From NCBI GenBank assembly GCA_020631675.1, contig JAHDGT010000180.1:1-8618 (forward strand): a stretch of DNA of 8,618 nt, written 5' to 3'. Numbering within the stretch: the first letter of the stretch is position 1; each line of letters starts with the position of its first letter. Positions 1-7,388 of the stretch are shown in pieces. The translations under genes were made by a program, and so were the position numbers. The DNA is from Bacteroidota bacterium (GTDB lineage Bacteria > Bacteroidota > Bacteroidia > Chitinophagales > UBA2359). The notes beneath the pieces are model-generated. The model saw only the letters and a list, made by a program, of their open reading frames with translations. It did not search any database and was not told the origin of the DNA.

Positions 1-1
1 G

Positions 2-898
2 GCATATGCCCCTGCCGATTTTAAAGAAATCTTAAATTGCAGCAGTCACATTAGTTTTAATTCACTTAGTGAGTGGGTACGTTATAAGAACGTTATTATT
101 GATTTTGAACAGGAGGTTTCTTGTGGTTTACGAGTCAATCCCGCTTATTCTGAGGTGGAAACAGCCTTGTATGATCCAGCTGCTGATGGCTCGAGATTAG
201 GTGTGGGTATGGAAGAGTTAAACAGGGCTTGGCCAGAGGGAATAGAAGGTTTGCATTTTCATGCTTTATGTGAAAATGATTCTTACACCCTTGAGCGCAC
301 TTTACAAGCATTGGAAACTAATTTTGATTTCGCATTGAAGCAGGTAAAGTGGGTCAATATGGGCGGTGGTCATTTAATGACGCGGGAAGGTTATGACCTT
401 GAGCACTTGATCGGACTATTAAAAGCTTTTAAGCAAAAACATGATGTGGAAGTGATCTTGGAACCGGGATCTGCTTTTGCTTGGGAAACAGGCGTACTTT
501 ATAGCACTGTTTTAGACCTAGTGGAAAGACAAGGCATTAAAACCGCCATGTTGGATTGTAGTTTTACCTGCCATATGCCTGACACTTTGGAAATGCCTTA
601 CCGACCAGCAGTATTGGGGGCGAATAATGAGGTGCTTGAGAATGAAAAAGGCGAAAATTGCTATCGTTTAGGGGGTAACAGTTGTCTGGCGGGTGATTTT
701 ATGAAAGCCTACCAATTTGATCATCCATTAAAAGCTGGGGATGTTATTGTTTTTGAGGATATGATCCATTATACGATGGTGAAAACCACTTTTTTCAATG
801 GGGTGCAGCACCCTCATATCGCTCTCTTAAAACAGGATGGTGAATTGCGAATGCTTCGGTCTTTCGACTACAATGATTATAAGAGCAAGCTGGGCTAA
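2..898 (+). CDS. nspC: Carboxynorspermidine/carboxyspermidine decarboxylase, 5'-truncated by window edge
   Basis: This PLP-dependent fold-III decarboxylase removes CO2 from carboxyspermidine or carboxynorspermidine, the last step of the alternative spermidine/norspermidine pathway in the cytoplasm. The frame is open from base 2 without a start, giving 298 visible residues. The family is usually about 370-380 aa, so roughly 75 N-terminal residues, including the PLP-binding lysine, lie outside the window. Seen in the fragment: SCGLRVNP near residue 40, HFHALCEN from 85, MGGGH from 120, EPGSAFAWETG from 154 (phosphate-binding side of PLP), CHMPDTLEMPYRP near 195, and GNSCLAGD with the active-site cysteine at fragment residue 228 (codon 683-685). 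The C-terminal FEDMIHYTMVKTTFFNG is also characteristic. The partner carboxyspermidine dehydrogenase gene is not in view. The gene is convergent with the CHAT gene, one base apart. Family assignment is firm; substrate preference between spermidine and norspermidine forms cannot be read from sequence. Confidence 0.95.
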   Translation, partial: AYAPADFKEILNCSSHISFNSLSEWVRYKNVIIDFEQEVSCGLRVNPAYSEVETALYDPAADGSRLGVGMEELNRAWPEGIEGLHFHALCENDSYTLERTLQALETNFDFALKQVKWVNMGGGHLMTREGYDLEHLIGLLKAFKQKHDVEVILEPGSAFAWETGVLYSTVLDLVERQGIKTAMLDCSFTCHMPDTLEMPYRPAVLGANNEVLENEKGENCYRLGGNSCLAGDFMKAYQFDHPLKAGDVIVFEDMIHYTMVKTTFFNGVQHPHIALLKQDGELRMLRSFDYNDYKSKLG

Positions 899-899
899 A

Positions 900-3800
900 T
901 TAAGTTTTGCGCATCCACCAAGTAATGCCCCCGCCTCCTAAAACGAGCAATGCGAGCAGTCCTAAACCAACTAAAAGCCAAGGTCTCTGTTTAGGGCGGT
1001 AGTCGGGGTCACCATAAAATTGCAAAGCACTCCAGTAGTAAGGATGTGCGTATTGCTTGTTTTTAAGCAAATTCAATTTGCTTAAATGCAATGCCCTGGC
1101 TAAAGATTCTCCTTGGTTAATATTGCTGTAAAAATCTTCTAGCAGTTGTGTGAGTGCCGCGTCTTCGGTACGCCAAAAAGAGGAGATCACATTCTGGCAG
1201 CCGGCTGTGCCCCAACTTCTATTCATGAGCAATTTAGCATAGGCTTTTTGTGTATCAGGTCTTTGTTTGTTCACAGCACTCATTAGAACGAGATAGGCCT
1301 TTAAGGATAAAGTTTTGACCTCATTGTTGACCAACTCATTGTAAACCAATCCTTCTTCAGAATTGAATAGAATGCTAGACTCGGTGGCTCTGTTTTCGTT
1401 CAGCAAAGCATGTAAAGCGAGATGAATGATTCCTTTATCAGAAGATTTTTGCTTAAAACTGTATTTAGAAGCATTTCTATCACTGAACACCTCACCGCTA
1501 TAGTCGCCCACCAGAGTAGCTTCTTGGGCTGATTTTTTCAACTCCGCATGCATGCTGGTGGCTAAAGTAGCGATCAATTGATTTTGAGAAAGCCCCAACA
1601 TATCTCGATCGTAGGTACTGGACCAGATACCGATCCCCCCATCCCTATCAGATTGATCATATTCCCTGTCATGCAAAGCGAAGAAAACACCGTCGCTATA
1701 ACTGATCTCATATTGTTTTAACAGATAAGGTGCATTCTCTAGACTGTGATGCGCATTCAAGGGTAGATTTTCTGTTAACAATGCTTCAAAAGGCAAGTTG
1801 GTCAAAATACCTGTTGGAATAATCCGCAGGCTTTGTTTTTCATTCAGTATTTGTTGGATCGGGGCGATCAATTCAGCATATAGCTTTCTGGAAAGCTTGA
1901 TCGCTTCTCCGTTCACCTTAGCATCATGCTCCGTGATGGCAGTACCAGAGGTCATCCACTTGTGGTAATCGATCACATATTGCTCAACATCTCTGACAGA
2001 GCGCAGTTGTTCCATTTGGAAAGCCTCTCCATTCATGGCTAAACTATAGGCATTGCGTTTCCCTAAAAAGAAATACACAAGTGCGCCACTTTCCACTTGT
2101 CCGCCTAAAAAGTTTCTTACTTTCTCAACATCTAATCTTCGGCCTTCACAATCGTGGTACAGTCGGTAATAGTCGGGCTGGTCGGTATTAAACTCACGCA
2201 TCAACTTTGCCCTTTCCTTTTCCATGCTATCTATACGGGCAAAACGATCTTTCAAGTAAATGGTATCCGCGTATTCTTCTCTTTGGAGCTCTTCAAGCAC
2301 TTCAAATCGGTAAAGATCCAATAAGATACTGGTTTCTCTTTCTCGACCGATCTTATGTGCCGACACATTATTCACGCCTACAACCGGAGCATCTTTATCG
2401 TGAAATCGCCAAACAGTATACTGTTGAAGTTCAACGATATTCATAGCTGCTTCAAAAGCCCATTGCTGCGCTTGAGCATCATTTTCAGACAAAGTGTAAA
2501 ACTGGAAACAGAGATCCATGACCTGTTCGAAAAAGCCGAGTGCCTCTTCTAATTTAAAATGGTGGTAATGGTGAATGTTATAGGATCTATTGATCGCATC
2601 GATGGTGGTCAGACTTTCTAAGGCGATCTGTATGGCGACCTTTAAGTCATCTTTATTTTGGCTGCCTTTGAAAATGCTATGGTGGGTATTGACTTGAGCT
2701 TTTTGTACTAAGAAAAGCAAGGGCAAGGAATGCACATGTCCCAAACCACATTGCTCGGTTCTGCTTTTGCTGATCGATTTTAGATTTTCCGATTCTCCTA
2801 TCCCCTCTCCTGCCTGTAAACTTTGCAAGGCCTGTGCATAGTATTTCAAGGCTTGATCAGACGCTTTGTTTTTCAGGGCACAATCTCCTAAGTTCTTATA
2901 GGCTTCCGCTACTTCAGGATGACCGGGGGTTAAATCCATTAAACGATTTTTCAAAGCGGACTCATAAAAGTCTTTCGCCAATTCCGGTCGTTGTGTTTTT
3001 AGATAGACCTCTCCTATCGTTTTGTAATTCTGATACAAACCAGAATGGTTCTCTTCAAAAAATAGAAGAAGAATGTCATTCGCCTTTTGCGCACTGACTA
3101 AAGCATCTTCATGTCGCCCGGCCTTTAGGTAAGAAATAGCGAGAGAAGTATGCAGATCCGCTAATATCGGGTTTTCCATTTCTACTAAGTCTGACCGAAT
3201 TTTAATTGCGGTTTGATAGGATCGGATAGACTCTTCAAAATTGCCTAATTCCCTATTGATCAGACCAATATTGTTGTAAGTGGCAGCAACATTAGGATGA
3301 TTCTCGCGATACAATTGCAATTGAATGTTCAATGCCTTTTGGTTGTAGAGCATGGCATTTTGCAAGTCGTTATCCGCGAAGTAGGAACGACCTAAATTGA
3401 AAAAGCCCCTGCCTACGGCTTCAGAATTCCCACCGTGGTTTTTAGAATGAATGCTAATGGATTTAAGATGTGCGTCGACCGCCTCTTTGTAATTTCCTCT
3501 CAAACGATGAATGGATGCTTGAGTATCGTAGAGGTCCGCAAAGAGCGGATCATTGTCATCCAACTTTTTATCGGCAACAAGATATGCTCGTTTGATCAAC
3601 GCTAATGCTTCATCATGTCTATTGGCGCGAACTAATTCCTTAGCTATAACATAATAAGTCTCTACATACAGTCTATTCTGTCGCATACCCAAATGCATCA
3701 AAGCCGCTTGATTAGCATTTGCGACAGCCTTTTTGACTTGTCCGATTTTGACCAGAGAATCCGCTTTAAAGCGCAAACGATAAGCTTTATCCAGCTTGTC

Positions 3801-3995
3801 CGCGTTTTTTGAAGTATCGAAAGCTTGTTTCACAGAATCAATAGCAGCCTGCGAAGAATCAGGCTGGGCGAAAACTATAGTGGTACAGAAGAAAAAAGAA
3901 AAAGAGCAAATGAGTAGTAGGCATACAAACGCATTGCACTTAGGAGAGATGGAAGTGCGAACTATTAGGAGGCATTTGAAAGCGAAGCTGCCCAT
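900..3995 (-). CDS. Secreted, C-terminally membrane-anchored TPR-CHAT protein with substituted catalytic cysteine
   Basis: The predicted protein has 1031 aa. Residues 1-43 form a long signal peptide: a basic start, a hydrophobic stretch around 22-41, and a likely cut after VFA. Residues about 70-395 are tetratricopeptide repeats of roughly 42 residues, kinesin-light-chain-like, with motifs such as YNNIGLINRELGNFEESI. A helical linker with a charged segment (about 550-605) follows, then a CHAT domain at about 635-998. CHAT hallmarks seen are LRIIPTGILTNLPFEALL (723-740), HLALH (858-862, H862 the expected catalytic His), AGCQNVISSFW (931-941) and HPYYWSALQFYGDP (984-997). The usual SAC motif reads SAV (906-908), so the catalytic Cys is Val. 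Residues 1006-1027 are a transmembrane helix followed by a short basic tail. CHAT domains are caspase-like peptidase relatives; this one is probably a scaffold or pseudo-protease, which is inference. ATG at 3995 is the only sensible start that keeps the signal peptide; no Shine-Dalgarno is present. Confidence 0.9.
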   Translation of the reverse strand: MGSFAFKCLLIVRTSISPKCNAFVCLLLICSFSFFFCTTIVFAQPDSSQAAIDSVKQAFDTSKNADKLDKAYRLRFKADSLVKIGQVKKAVANANQAALMHLGMRQNRLYVETYYVIAKELVRANRHDEALALIKRAYLVADKKLDDNDPLFADLYDTQASIHRLRGNYKEAVDAHLKSISIHSKNHGGNSEAVGRGFFNLGRSYFADNDLQNAMLYNQKALNIQLQLYRENHPNVAATYNNIGLINRELGNFEESIRSYQTAIKIRSDLVEMENPILADLHTSLAISYLKAGRHEDALVSAQKANDILLLFFEENHSGLYQNYKTIGEVYLKTQRPELAKDFYESALKNRLMDLTPGHPEVAEAYKNLGDCALKNKASDQALKYYAQALQSLQAGEGIGESENLKSISKSRTEQCGLGHVHSLPLLFLVQKAQVNTHHSIFKGSQNKDDLKVAIQIALESLTTIDAINRSYNIHHYHHFKLEEALGFFEQVMDLCFQFYTLSENDAQAQQWAFEAAMNIVELQQYTVWRFHDKDAPVVGVNNVSAHKIGRERETSILLDLYRFEVLEELQREEYADTIYLKDRFARIDSMEKERAKLMREFNTDQPDYYRLYHDCEGRRLDVEKVRNFLGGQVESGALVYFFLGKRNAYSLAMNGEAFQMEQLRSVRDVEQYVIDYHKWMTSGTAITEHDAKVNGEAIKLSRKLYAELIAPIQQILNEKQSLRIIPTGILTNLPFEALLTENLPLNAHHSLENAPYLLKQYEISYSDGVFFALHDREYDQSDRDGGIGIWSSTYDRDMLGLSQNQLIATLATSMHAELKKSAQEATLVGDYSGEVFSDRNASKYSFKQKSSDKGIIHLALHALLNENRATESSILFNSEEGLVYNELVNNEVKTLSLKAYLVLMSAVNKQRPDTQKAYAKLLMNRSWGTAGCQNVISSFWRTEDAALTQLLEDFYSNINQGESLARALHLSKLNLLKNKQYAHPYYWSALQFYGDPDYRPKQRPWLLVGLGLLALLVLGGGGITWWMRKT

Positions 3996-4100
3996 TGGAA
4001 TGGGAAAGATAATTTATAGCACGCAAGTGCATACCAAGCTGAAAGGGGGGATAGCTTGAATGAAACAGGCAAGGGAAATCCTGTTATGAAAGATAATGAA

Positions 4101-4140
4101 TGCTGATTTATCGCAAAAATAAATATACGATCAATCAGCA
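4101..4140. repeat. Imperfect hairpin between START-like and CHAT genes
   Basis: TGCTGATT at 4101-4108 is perfectly complementary to AATCAGCA at 4133-4140. After one mismatch (4109/4132) four more pairs form (4110-4113 with 4128-4131), leaving a 14-base AT-rich loop. It lies in the 166-base gap downstream of the START-like stop and upstream of the CHAT start, both read on the minus strand. It could be a weak terminator or attenuator, but no U-tract follows it on the minus strand, so its function is uncertain. Confidence 0.45.
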
Positions 4141-4161
4141 AATGAAGTGCATTTCATTTCA

Positions 4162-4545
4162 TTAATTCGCCCCACCTACTCTACCGGTAAGAGCAAGGAT
4201 TTGGCTTTTCCAGAGAATCTGTTGATCATCAACCTCATCATCATCGCAGAAATCCGTGATGATTAAAATAGTATCACCCGTTACAGGTGATTTTTCAATT
4301 TTAAACTGAAGGTATTCTCCGTCATCCGAATCTAACATCTTAAAACGGATGTATTCATTTTCCATTTTATCTAAAACGACAGCTTTCTCTTCATAGCCAT
4401 CCCAGAAGAAACTGAAATTTGCATCAATGCTATCCACGTGATCCGCAAACCAAGTTACCAATCCCTCCGGCGTAGACAAAAAGTCGTACAAAATCTTTGG
4501 AGAAGATTTGATCACAAAATCCATAGTGTATTTCACTCTAGACAT
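4162..4545 (-). CDS. START-like (SRPBCC superfamily) small cytoplasmic protein
   Basis: A 127-aa protein with the layout of the START-like/AHSA1-like proteins common in Bacteroidota. It opens with a beta strand (VKYTMDFVIKSS), then the helix-turn PKILYDFLSTPEGLVTWFADHVD (residues about 16-38), a run of antiparallel strands (FSFFWDGYEEKAVVLDK, YIRFKML, YLQFKIEK), the conserved VTGDTILIITDF (about 87-98), and a long C-terminal helix (WKSQILALTGRVGG). Such helix-grip folds bind hydrophobic ligands or act as chaperone cofactors, but this subfamily has no firmly known substrate. No signal peptide or membrane segment is seen. The start at 4545 fits the family N-terminus; no Shine-Dalgarno precedes it. 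It lies upstream of the CHAT gene on the same strand and divergent from rpoD. The START-like/rpoD pairing may reflect conserved neighbourhood, which I cannot test here. Confidence 0.85.
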   Translation of the reverse strand: MSRVKYTMDFVIKSSPKILYDFLSTPEGLVTWFADHVDSIDANFSFFWDGYEEKAVVLDKMENEYIRFKMLDSDDGEYLQFKIEKSPVTGDTILIITDFCDDDEVDDQQILWKSQILALTGRVGGAN

Positions 4546-4861
4546 TTACACGTTGTTTCATGAAAAAATATCAGAACATAGCAATACAATGGAACCTTCA
4601 TAGGCTTTATAAGCATCACTGCGACAAGGCTAAGTGATAAAAAATGTTTAAAATCTACTGCCTTGATTTTCCGCAATAAACTACAAAATATTTTTTTCTC
4701 AAAATCTTTGAACCAATTTCGGGATAAATGCATTCTAAACGGGTTCAAATATGTCAAAAATGTGGCAAGCTCTTGCAGAAGTTGAATGTTTTCCTATATA
4801 TTGGAGGATATTCAATTGCGGCTTTATAGGTTTTTTGACACCATGTTGAGTTTGTTTACCA

Positions 4862-4900
4862 TTGACTTCCCATGGAAAAGATATTTTTGCCGTAACTTTG
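4862..4900 (+). promoter_or_regulatory. Candidate Bacteroidota sigma-A promoter for rpoD, with two overlapping-range -7 boxes
   Basis: TTG at 4862-4864, 17 bases, then TATTTTTG at 4882-4889 matches the Bacteroidota primary promoter (-33 TTG, -7 TAnnTTTG). A second perfect -7 box, TAACTTTG, sits at 4893-4900 but has no TTG at ideal spacing. Transcription from here would give an rpoD leader of about 145-160 bases. A nearer but weaker candidate is TTG 4994-4996 with TATTTTT at 5015-5021. The boxes are seen directly; their use is inferred. Confidence 0.5.
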
Positions 4901-4938
4901 TAAAATGTCTGTGCACCTTTTCGCTTGCATGCTGATCG

Positions 4939-4954
4939 CTTTTGTTTTCAAAAG
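4939..4954 (+). other. Small hairpin in the putative rpoD leader
   Basis: CTTTTG (4939-4944) and CAAAAG (4949-4954) are perfectly complementary around a TTTT loop. The stem is short and AT-rich, so any structure would be weak. It falls inside the putative rpoD 5' untranslated region if the promoter at 4862-4900 is used. Confidence 0.25.
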
Positions 4955-5053
4955 ATGAATCACTTCTGAACGACTGAACCAATAACCAAGAACTTGATAA
5001 GGCGGTCAAGACTATATTTTTTTTTGACCATCTACTAATTATCTGGAATATTT

Positions 5054-5926
5054 ATGCGCCAACTAAAGATTACCAAATCCATAACCAATCGAGAGAGTCA
5101 GTCTCTTGAGAAGTATTTACAGGAGATCGGAAAAGTGGATCTCCTTACTCCCGAAGAGGAAGTAGATTTGGCGAAAAGGATCAAGCAAGGTGATCAAGAA
5201 GCTTTGGAGAAGTTAACGAAAGCGAATCTTCGTTTCGTGGTTTCTGTTGCTAAGCAATACCAAAATCAAGGTTTATCTCTATCTGACCTAATCAATGAAG
5301 GAAATCTGGGTTTGATCAAAGCCGCACAGCGTTTCGATGAAACTCGTGGTTTCAAATTCATTTCCTATGCTGTATGGTGGATTCGCCAGTCGATCCTTCA
5401 AGCATTAGCTGAGCAATCTCGTATCGTGCGTTTACCATTGAATAAGGTAGGTTCACTGAACAAGATCAATAAAGCATTCTCGGCATTAGAGCAAGAGTTC
5501 GAAAGAGAGCCTAGTGCGGATGAATTGGCAGAGGTGTTAAGTATTGAGACCACTGAAGTAGAAACCACTTTAGGGGTAGCTGCCAGACACGTATCTGTAG
5601 ATGCACCTTTCGTAGAAGGTGAAGACAACTCGCTTTTGGATGTATTAGAGAACAGCAATACACCCAAAACAGACAAGCACTTGGACTATATGGAGTCGCT
5701 GCGTCATGAGATCGAACGCTCTTTATCCACGCTTACAGAACGTCAGTGTGATGTGATCAAGTTATACTTCGGTATTGGCGTTGAGCACAGCATGAGCTTA
5801 GAAGACATTGGCGAGCGTTTCGGCTTAACGCGTGAACGTGTACGTCAGATCAAGGACAAGGCGATCAACAAATTGCGTTCTGCTAATAAGAGTAAATTAT
5901 TGAAGAGCTATTTAGGTAGTGCCTAA
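5054..5926 (+). CDS. rpoD: RNA polymerase primary sigma factor (RpoD/SigA, Bacteroidota type)
   Basis: A 290-aa group-1 sigma-70 factor that directs core RNA polymerase to housekeeping promoters. It starts MRQLKITKSITNRESQSLEKYLQEIG, the N-terminus typical of Bacteroidota primary sigma factors, which lack the acidic region 1.1 and are about half the length of E. coli RpoD. Region 1.2 is about residues 16-47. Region 2 is about 54-124, with the core-binding SDLINEGNLGLIKAA (77-91) and the melting/-10 recognition helix TRGFKFISYAVWWIRQSI (97-114). Region 3 is about 133-208 (KVGSLNKI, REPSADELA). Region 4 is about 222-275, with helix-turn-helix SLEDIGERFGLTRERVRQIK (248-267). All conserved elements appear intact. 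The ATG at 5054 gives the family N-terminus exactly; no Shine-Dalgarno precedes it, as is normal in the phylum. It is a single-gene unit, divergent from the START-like gene and closed by a strong terminator that begins at its own stop codon. Confidence 0.98.
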   Translation: MRQLKITKSITNRESQSLEKYLQEIGKVDLLTPEEEVDLAKRIKQGDQEALEKLTKANLRFVVSVAKQYQNQGLSLSDLINEGNLGLIKAAQRFDETRGFKFISYAVWWIRQSILQALAEQSRIVRLPLNKVGSLNKINKAFSALEQEFEREPSADELAEVLSIETTEVETTLGVAARHVSVDAPFVEGEDNSLLDVLENSNTPKTDKHLDYMESLRHEIERSLSTLTERQCDVIKLYFGIGVEHSMSLEDIGERFGLTRERVRQIKDKAINKLRSANKSKLLKSYLGSA

Positions 5927-5966
5927 CAAAAAAGGGCGAATCGTTAAGATTCGCCCTTTTTTGTTA
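5924..5966. terminator. Bidirectional Rho-independent terminator built from both stop codons
   Basis: A 19-bp perfect stem pairs 5924-5942 with 5948-5966 around a 5-base loop (GTTAA). The core is GGGCGAATC/GATTCGCCC flanked by A6 on the left and T6 on the right, so each strand has a U-tract after the GC stem. The left end is the rpoD TAA (5924-5926) and the right end is the TAA of the convergent gene (5964-5966 on the minus strand). It should terminate transcription from both sides. Confidence 0.95.
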
Positions 5967-7376
5967 TTTACCTTTCAACTGTCCTTTCGCATCTGTTCGC
6001 ATCACTAAAAACTGATCCTGATTTCCCGACACCTGTTTCCCTACCGTGAACAAACCACCATCAGGGGTATTCATGATCTGTAAGCCATAACCTACAGTAC
6101 CTTTACCCCATTCTGTTCCATGTCTCTCTTCCCAGAGCACTTTGCCTCTGTCGTCAAAATTAAGCAGCCAAAGAGCCCCTCCATTTACTACACCAGATGC
6201 GGCAAAAGATTTTTTCGAGGGCGTCAAACTGTAAAGCGCATCCGTTCCTGCTTCCCCCATATAATTATTCCACAACACATCCCCTTTCTTATTGAGTGAG
6301 AACATCCAAGACTGCATACCAAGCCCTTCCCCATTCACACCAAAACCCACAAAGACATTCGTTTCCTTCTTGGATTCTGCTACATCGCTCACCTTAGTGA
6401 TATTATTCGAAGAAACCATTACTCTGTTATAGGTCTGGTTCCACTCTTCGGTCAAACGCACTACTCTCACATTGTATTTACGGTGTTTCGCCGCATCAAA
6501 CTTATCGTTTGATTTAGCAGCTTTCTTCAACAAGCCATTCAATACAACTGTCAGCTCGGTATTCTCATTTAATACCATACCCGCTGGCTCATTATCATAC
6601 AAAAGATCACCAAAAGACGCTCGCCTTAAGCTATCTCCTTTTTCATCAAAAAAGTACAAATTACTCTGTGCTTCCCCGCTTTCATAAGTAGACATACTGA
6701 GCACGTAAAATTCATCCGAATAAGAGTTCAAGGCTTTTGCGAATTTTTCCCGATCGCTTCCTTTCAGCAAGTAAAACTTCTCATTTGTCTTTCTACCATT
6801 CTCATCCACCTTCAATAACCAGCCCTGACAACTCGGACTCCCCGATCCGTTATCCTGAGAGCAATTCGTACCTACCACCCAATAGCCGCCCTTAGGAGAT
6901 TTGATCATATCAAAAGCCGCGTCAAAACCTTTACCACCATACACTCTTTCCCATTCTGGTTGACCGAATTCATCCAACTTCATCAATAACATATCCGCCA
7001 AACCTCTTTTGGGATCATTCTTATAGGAAACCGTACCAGCGATCAAATAACCACCATCTTCCGTAGCGATCGAAGCATTCGCCTGTTCATTGCCACTGCC
7101 CCCATAAAAGCGCATAAAGGTATTAGAAGACTTCTCCCCGATCTCCTCCAACTTAGATTCCGCATAACGATCACCCGGCTTGTACTGCAAAGCACGATTA
7201 TACGCACTTGCAGCTGCTTGAAAATCTCCCTTTTCAAAAAAAGCATCCGCCTCTGTTCTCACCTTATTATAAGATGCCATATCAACACTCGCTCCCGGAG
7301 CAAAATTCAAATAAGCCAATAAGCCCAAAAGAGCAATAATGCTCAATAAAACCAACCAAGTAGTAATAGATCTCAT
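5964..7376 (-). CDS. Membrane-anchored or exported TPR/beta-propeller-like repeat protein, function unknown
   Basis: A 470-aa protein from ATG at 7376. Residues about 5-25 are a strong hydrophobic segment (TWLVLLSIIALLGLLAYLNF) with no lipobox cysteine, so either a signal anchor or a signal peptide. Residues about 34-79 form one or more TPR-like helices (EADAFFEKGDFQAAASAYNRALQYKP). The rest is beta-rich with recurring units of the kind W-x-x-YGG-x-G-x-D-x-x-(x)n-GGY-x-x-x-G: about 87-115, 141-171, and more weakly 368-397 and 414-447, with degenerate copies between. Such repeats are common in exported Bacteroidota proteins and are probably blades of a beta-propeller that binds protein or polymer. 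No catalytic motif is visible and I do not recognise a named family. It follows the oxidoreductase gene by 12 bases and is probably cotranscribed with it. A TTG codon nine bases upstream (7385) could be read as a start but the ATG is preferred. Confidence 0.85.
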   Translation of the reverse strand: MRSITTWLVLLSIIALLGLLAYLNFAPGASVDMASYNKVRTEADAFFEKGDFQAAASAYNRALQYKPGDRYAESKLEEIGEKSSNTFMRFYGGSGNEQANASIATEDGGYLIAGTVSYKNDPKRGLADMLLMKLDEFGQPEWERVYGGKGFDAAFDMIKSPKGGYWVVGTNCSQDNGSGSPSCQGWLLKVDENGRKTNEKFYLLKGSDREKFAKALNSYSDEFYVLSMSTYESGEAQSNLYFFDEKGDSLRRASFGDLLYDNEPAGMVLNENTELTVVLNGLLKKAAKSNDKFDAAKHRKYNVRVVRLTEEWNQTYNRVMVSSNNITKVSDVAESKKETNVFVGFGVNGEGLGMQSWMFSLNKKGDVLWNNYMGEAGTDALYSLTPSKKSFAASGVVNGGALWLLNFDDRGKVLWEERHGTEWGKGTVGYGLQIMNTPDGGLFTVGKQVSGNQDQFLVMRTDAKGQLKGK

Positions 7377-7388
7377 ATCGTTCAATAG

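Larger units (their letters stand above)
4546..5053. other. Long divergent intergenic region upstream of rpoD
   Basis: This 508-base AT-rich gap separates the START-like gene (leftward) from rpoD (rightward). Apart from the rpoD promoter candidate at 4862-4900, it holds a 10-bp palindrome TTTCATGAAA at 4556-4565 just upstream of the START-like start, and small hairpins at 4939-4954 and 4993-5010. Two short minus-strand frames (4533-4757 and 4824-5009) have no recognisable protein character. I see no tRNA, rRNA or recognisable riboswitch. Confidence 0.6.

Noticed and set aside
155..157. GTG at 155 as the start of nspC
   Set aside because: The frame is open upstream to base 2 and the upstream residues (SCGLRVNPAYSEVE) are conserved family sequence, so the gene is truncated by the window edge and does not start here.
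4556..4565. Palindrome TTTCATGAAA as an operator
   Set aside because: A single 10-bp AT-rich palindrome near a start codon is weak evidence; no second copy or known regulator motif supports it.
4625..4632. TAGCCTTG on the minus strand as a -7 box for the START-like gene
   Set aside because: It has one mismatch to TAnnTTTG and no TTG at suitable spacing upstream.
4533..5009. Two short minus-strand frames (4533-4757 and 4824-5009) as small genes
   Set aside because: Neither has a recognisable motif or clear start signal; one overlaps the START-like start and the other covers the rpoD promoter candidate. Chance open frames are expected at this length.
7383..7385. TTG at 7385 as the start of the propeller-like gene
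   Set aside because: An ATG lies only nine bases further in at 7376, directly before the hydrophobic segment, and no ribosome-binding signal favours the TTG.
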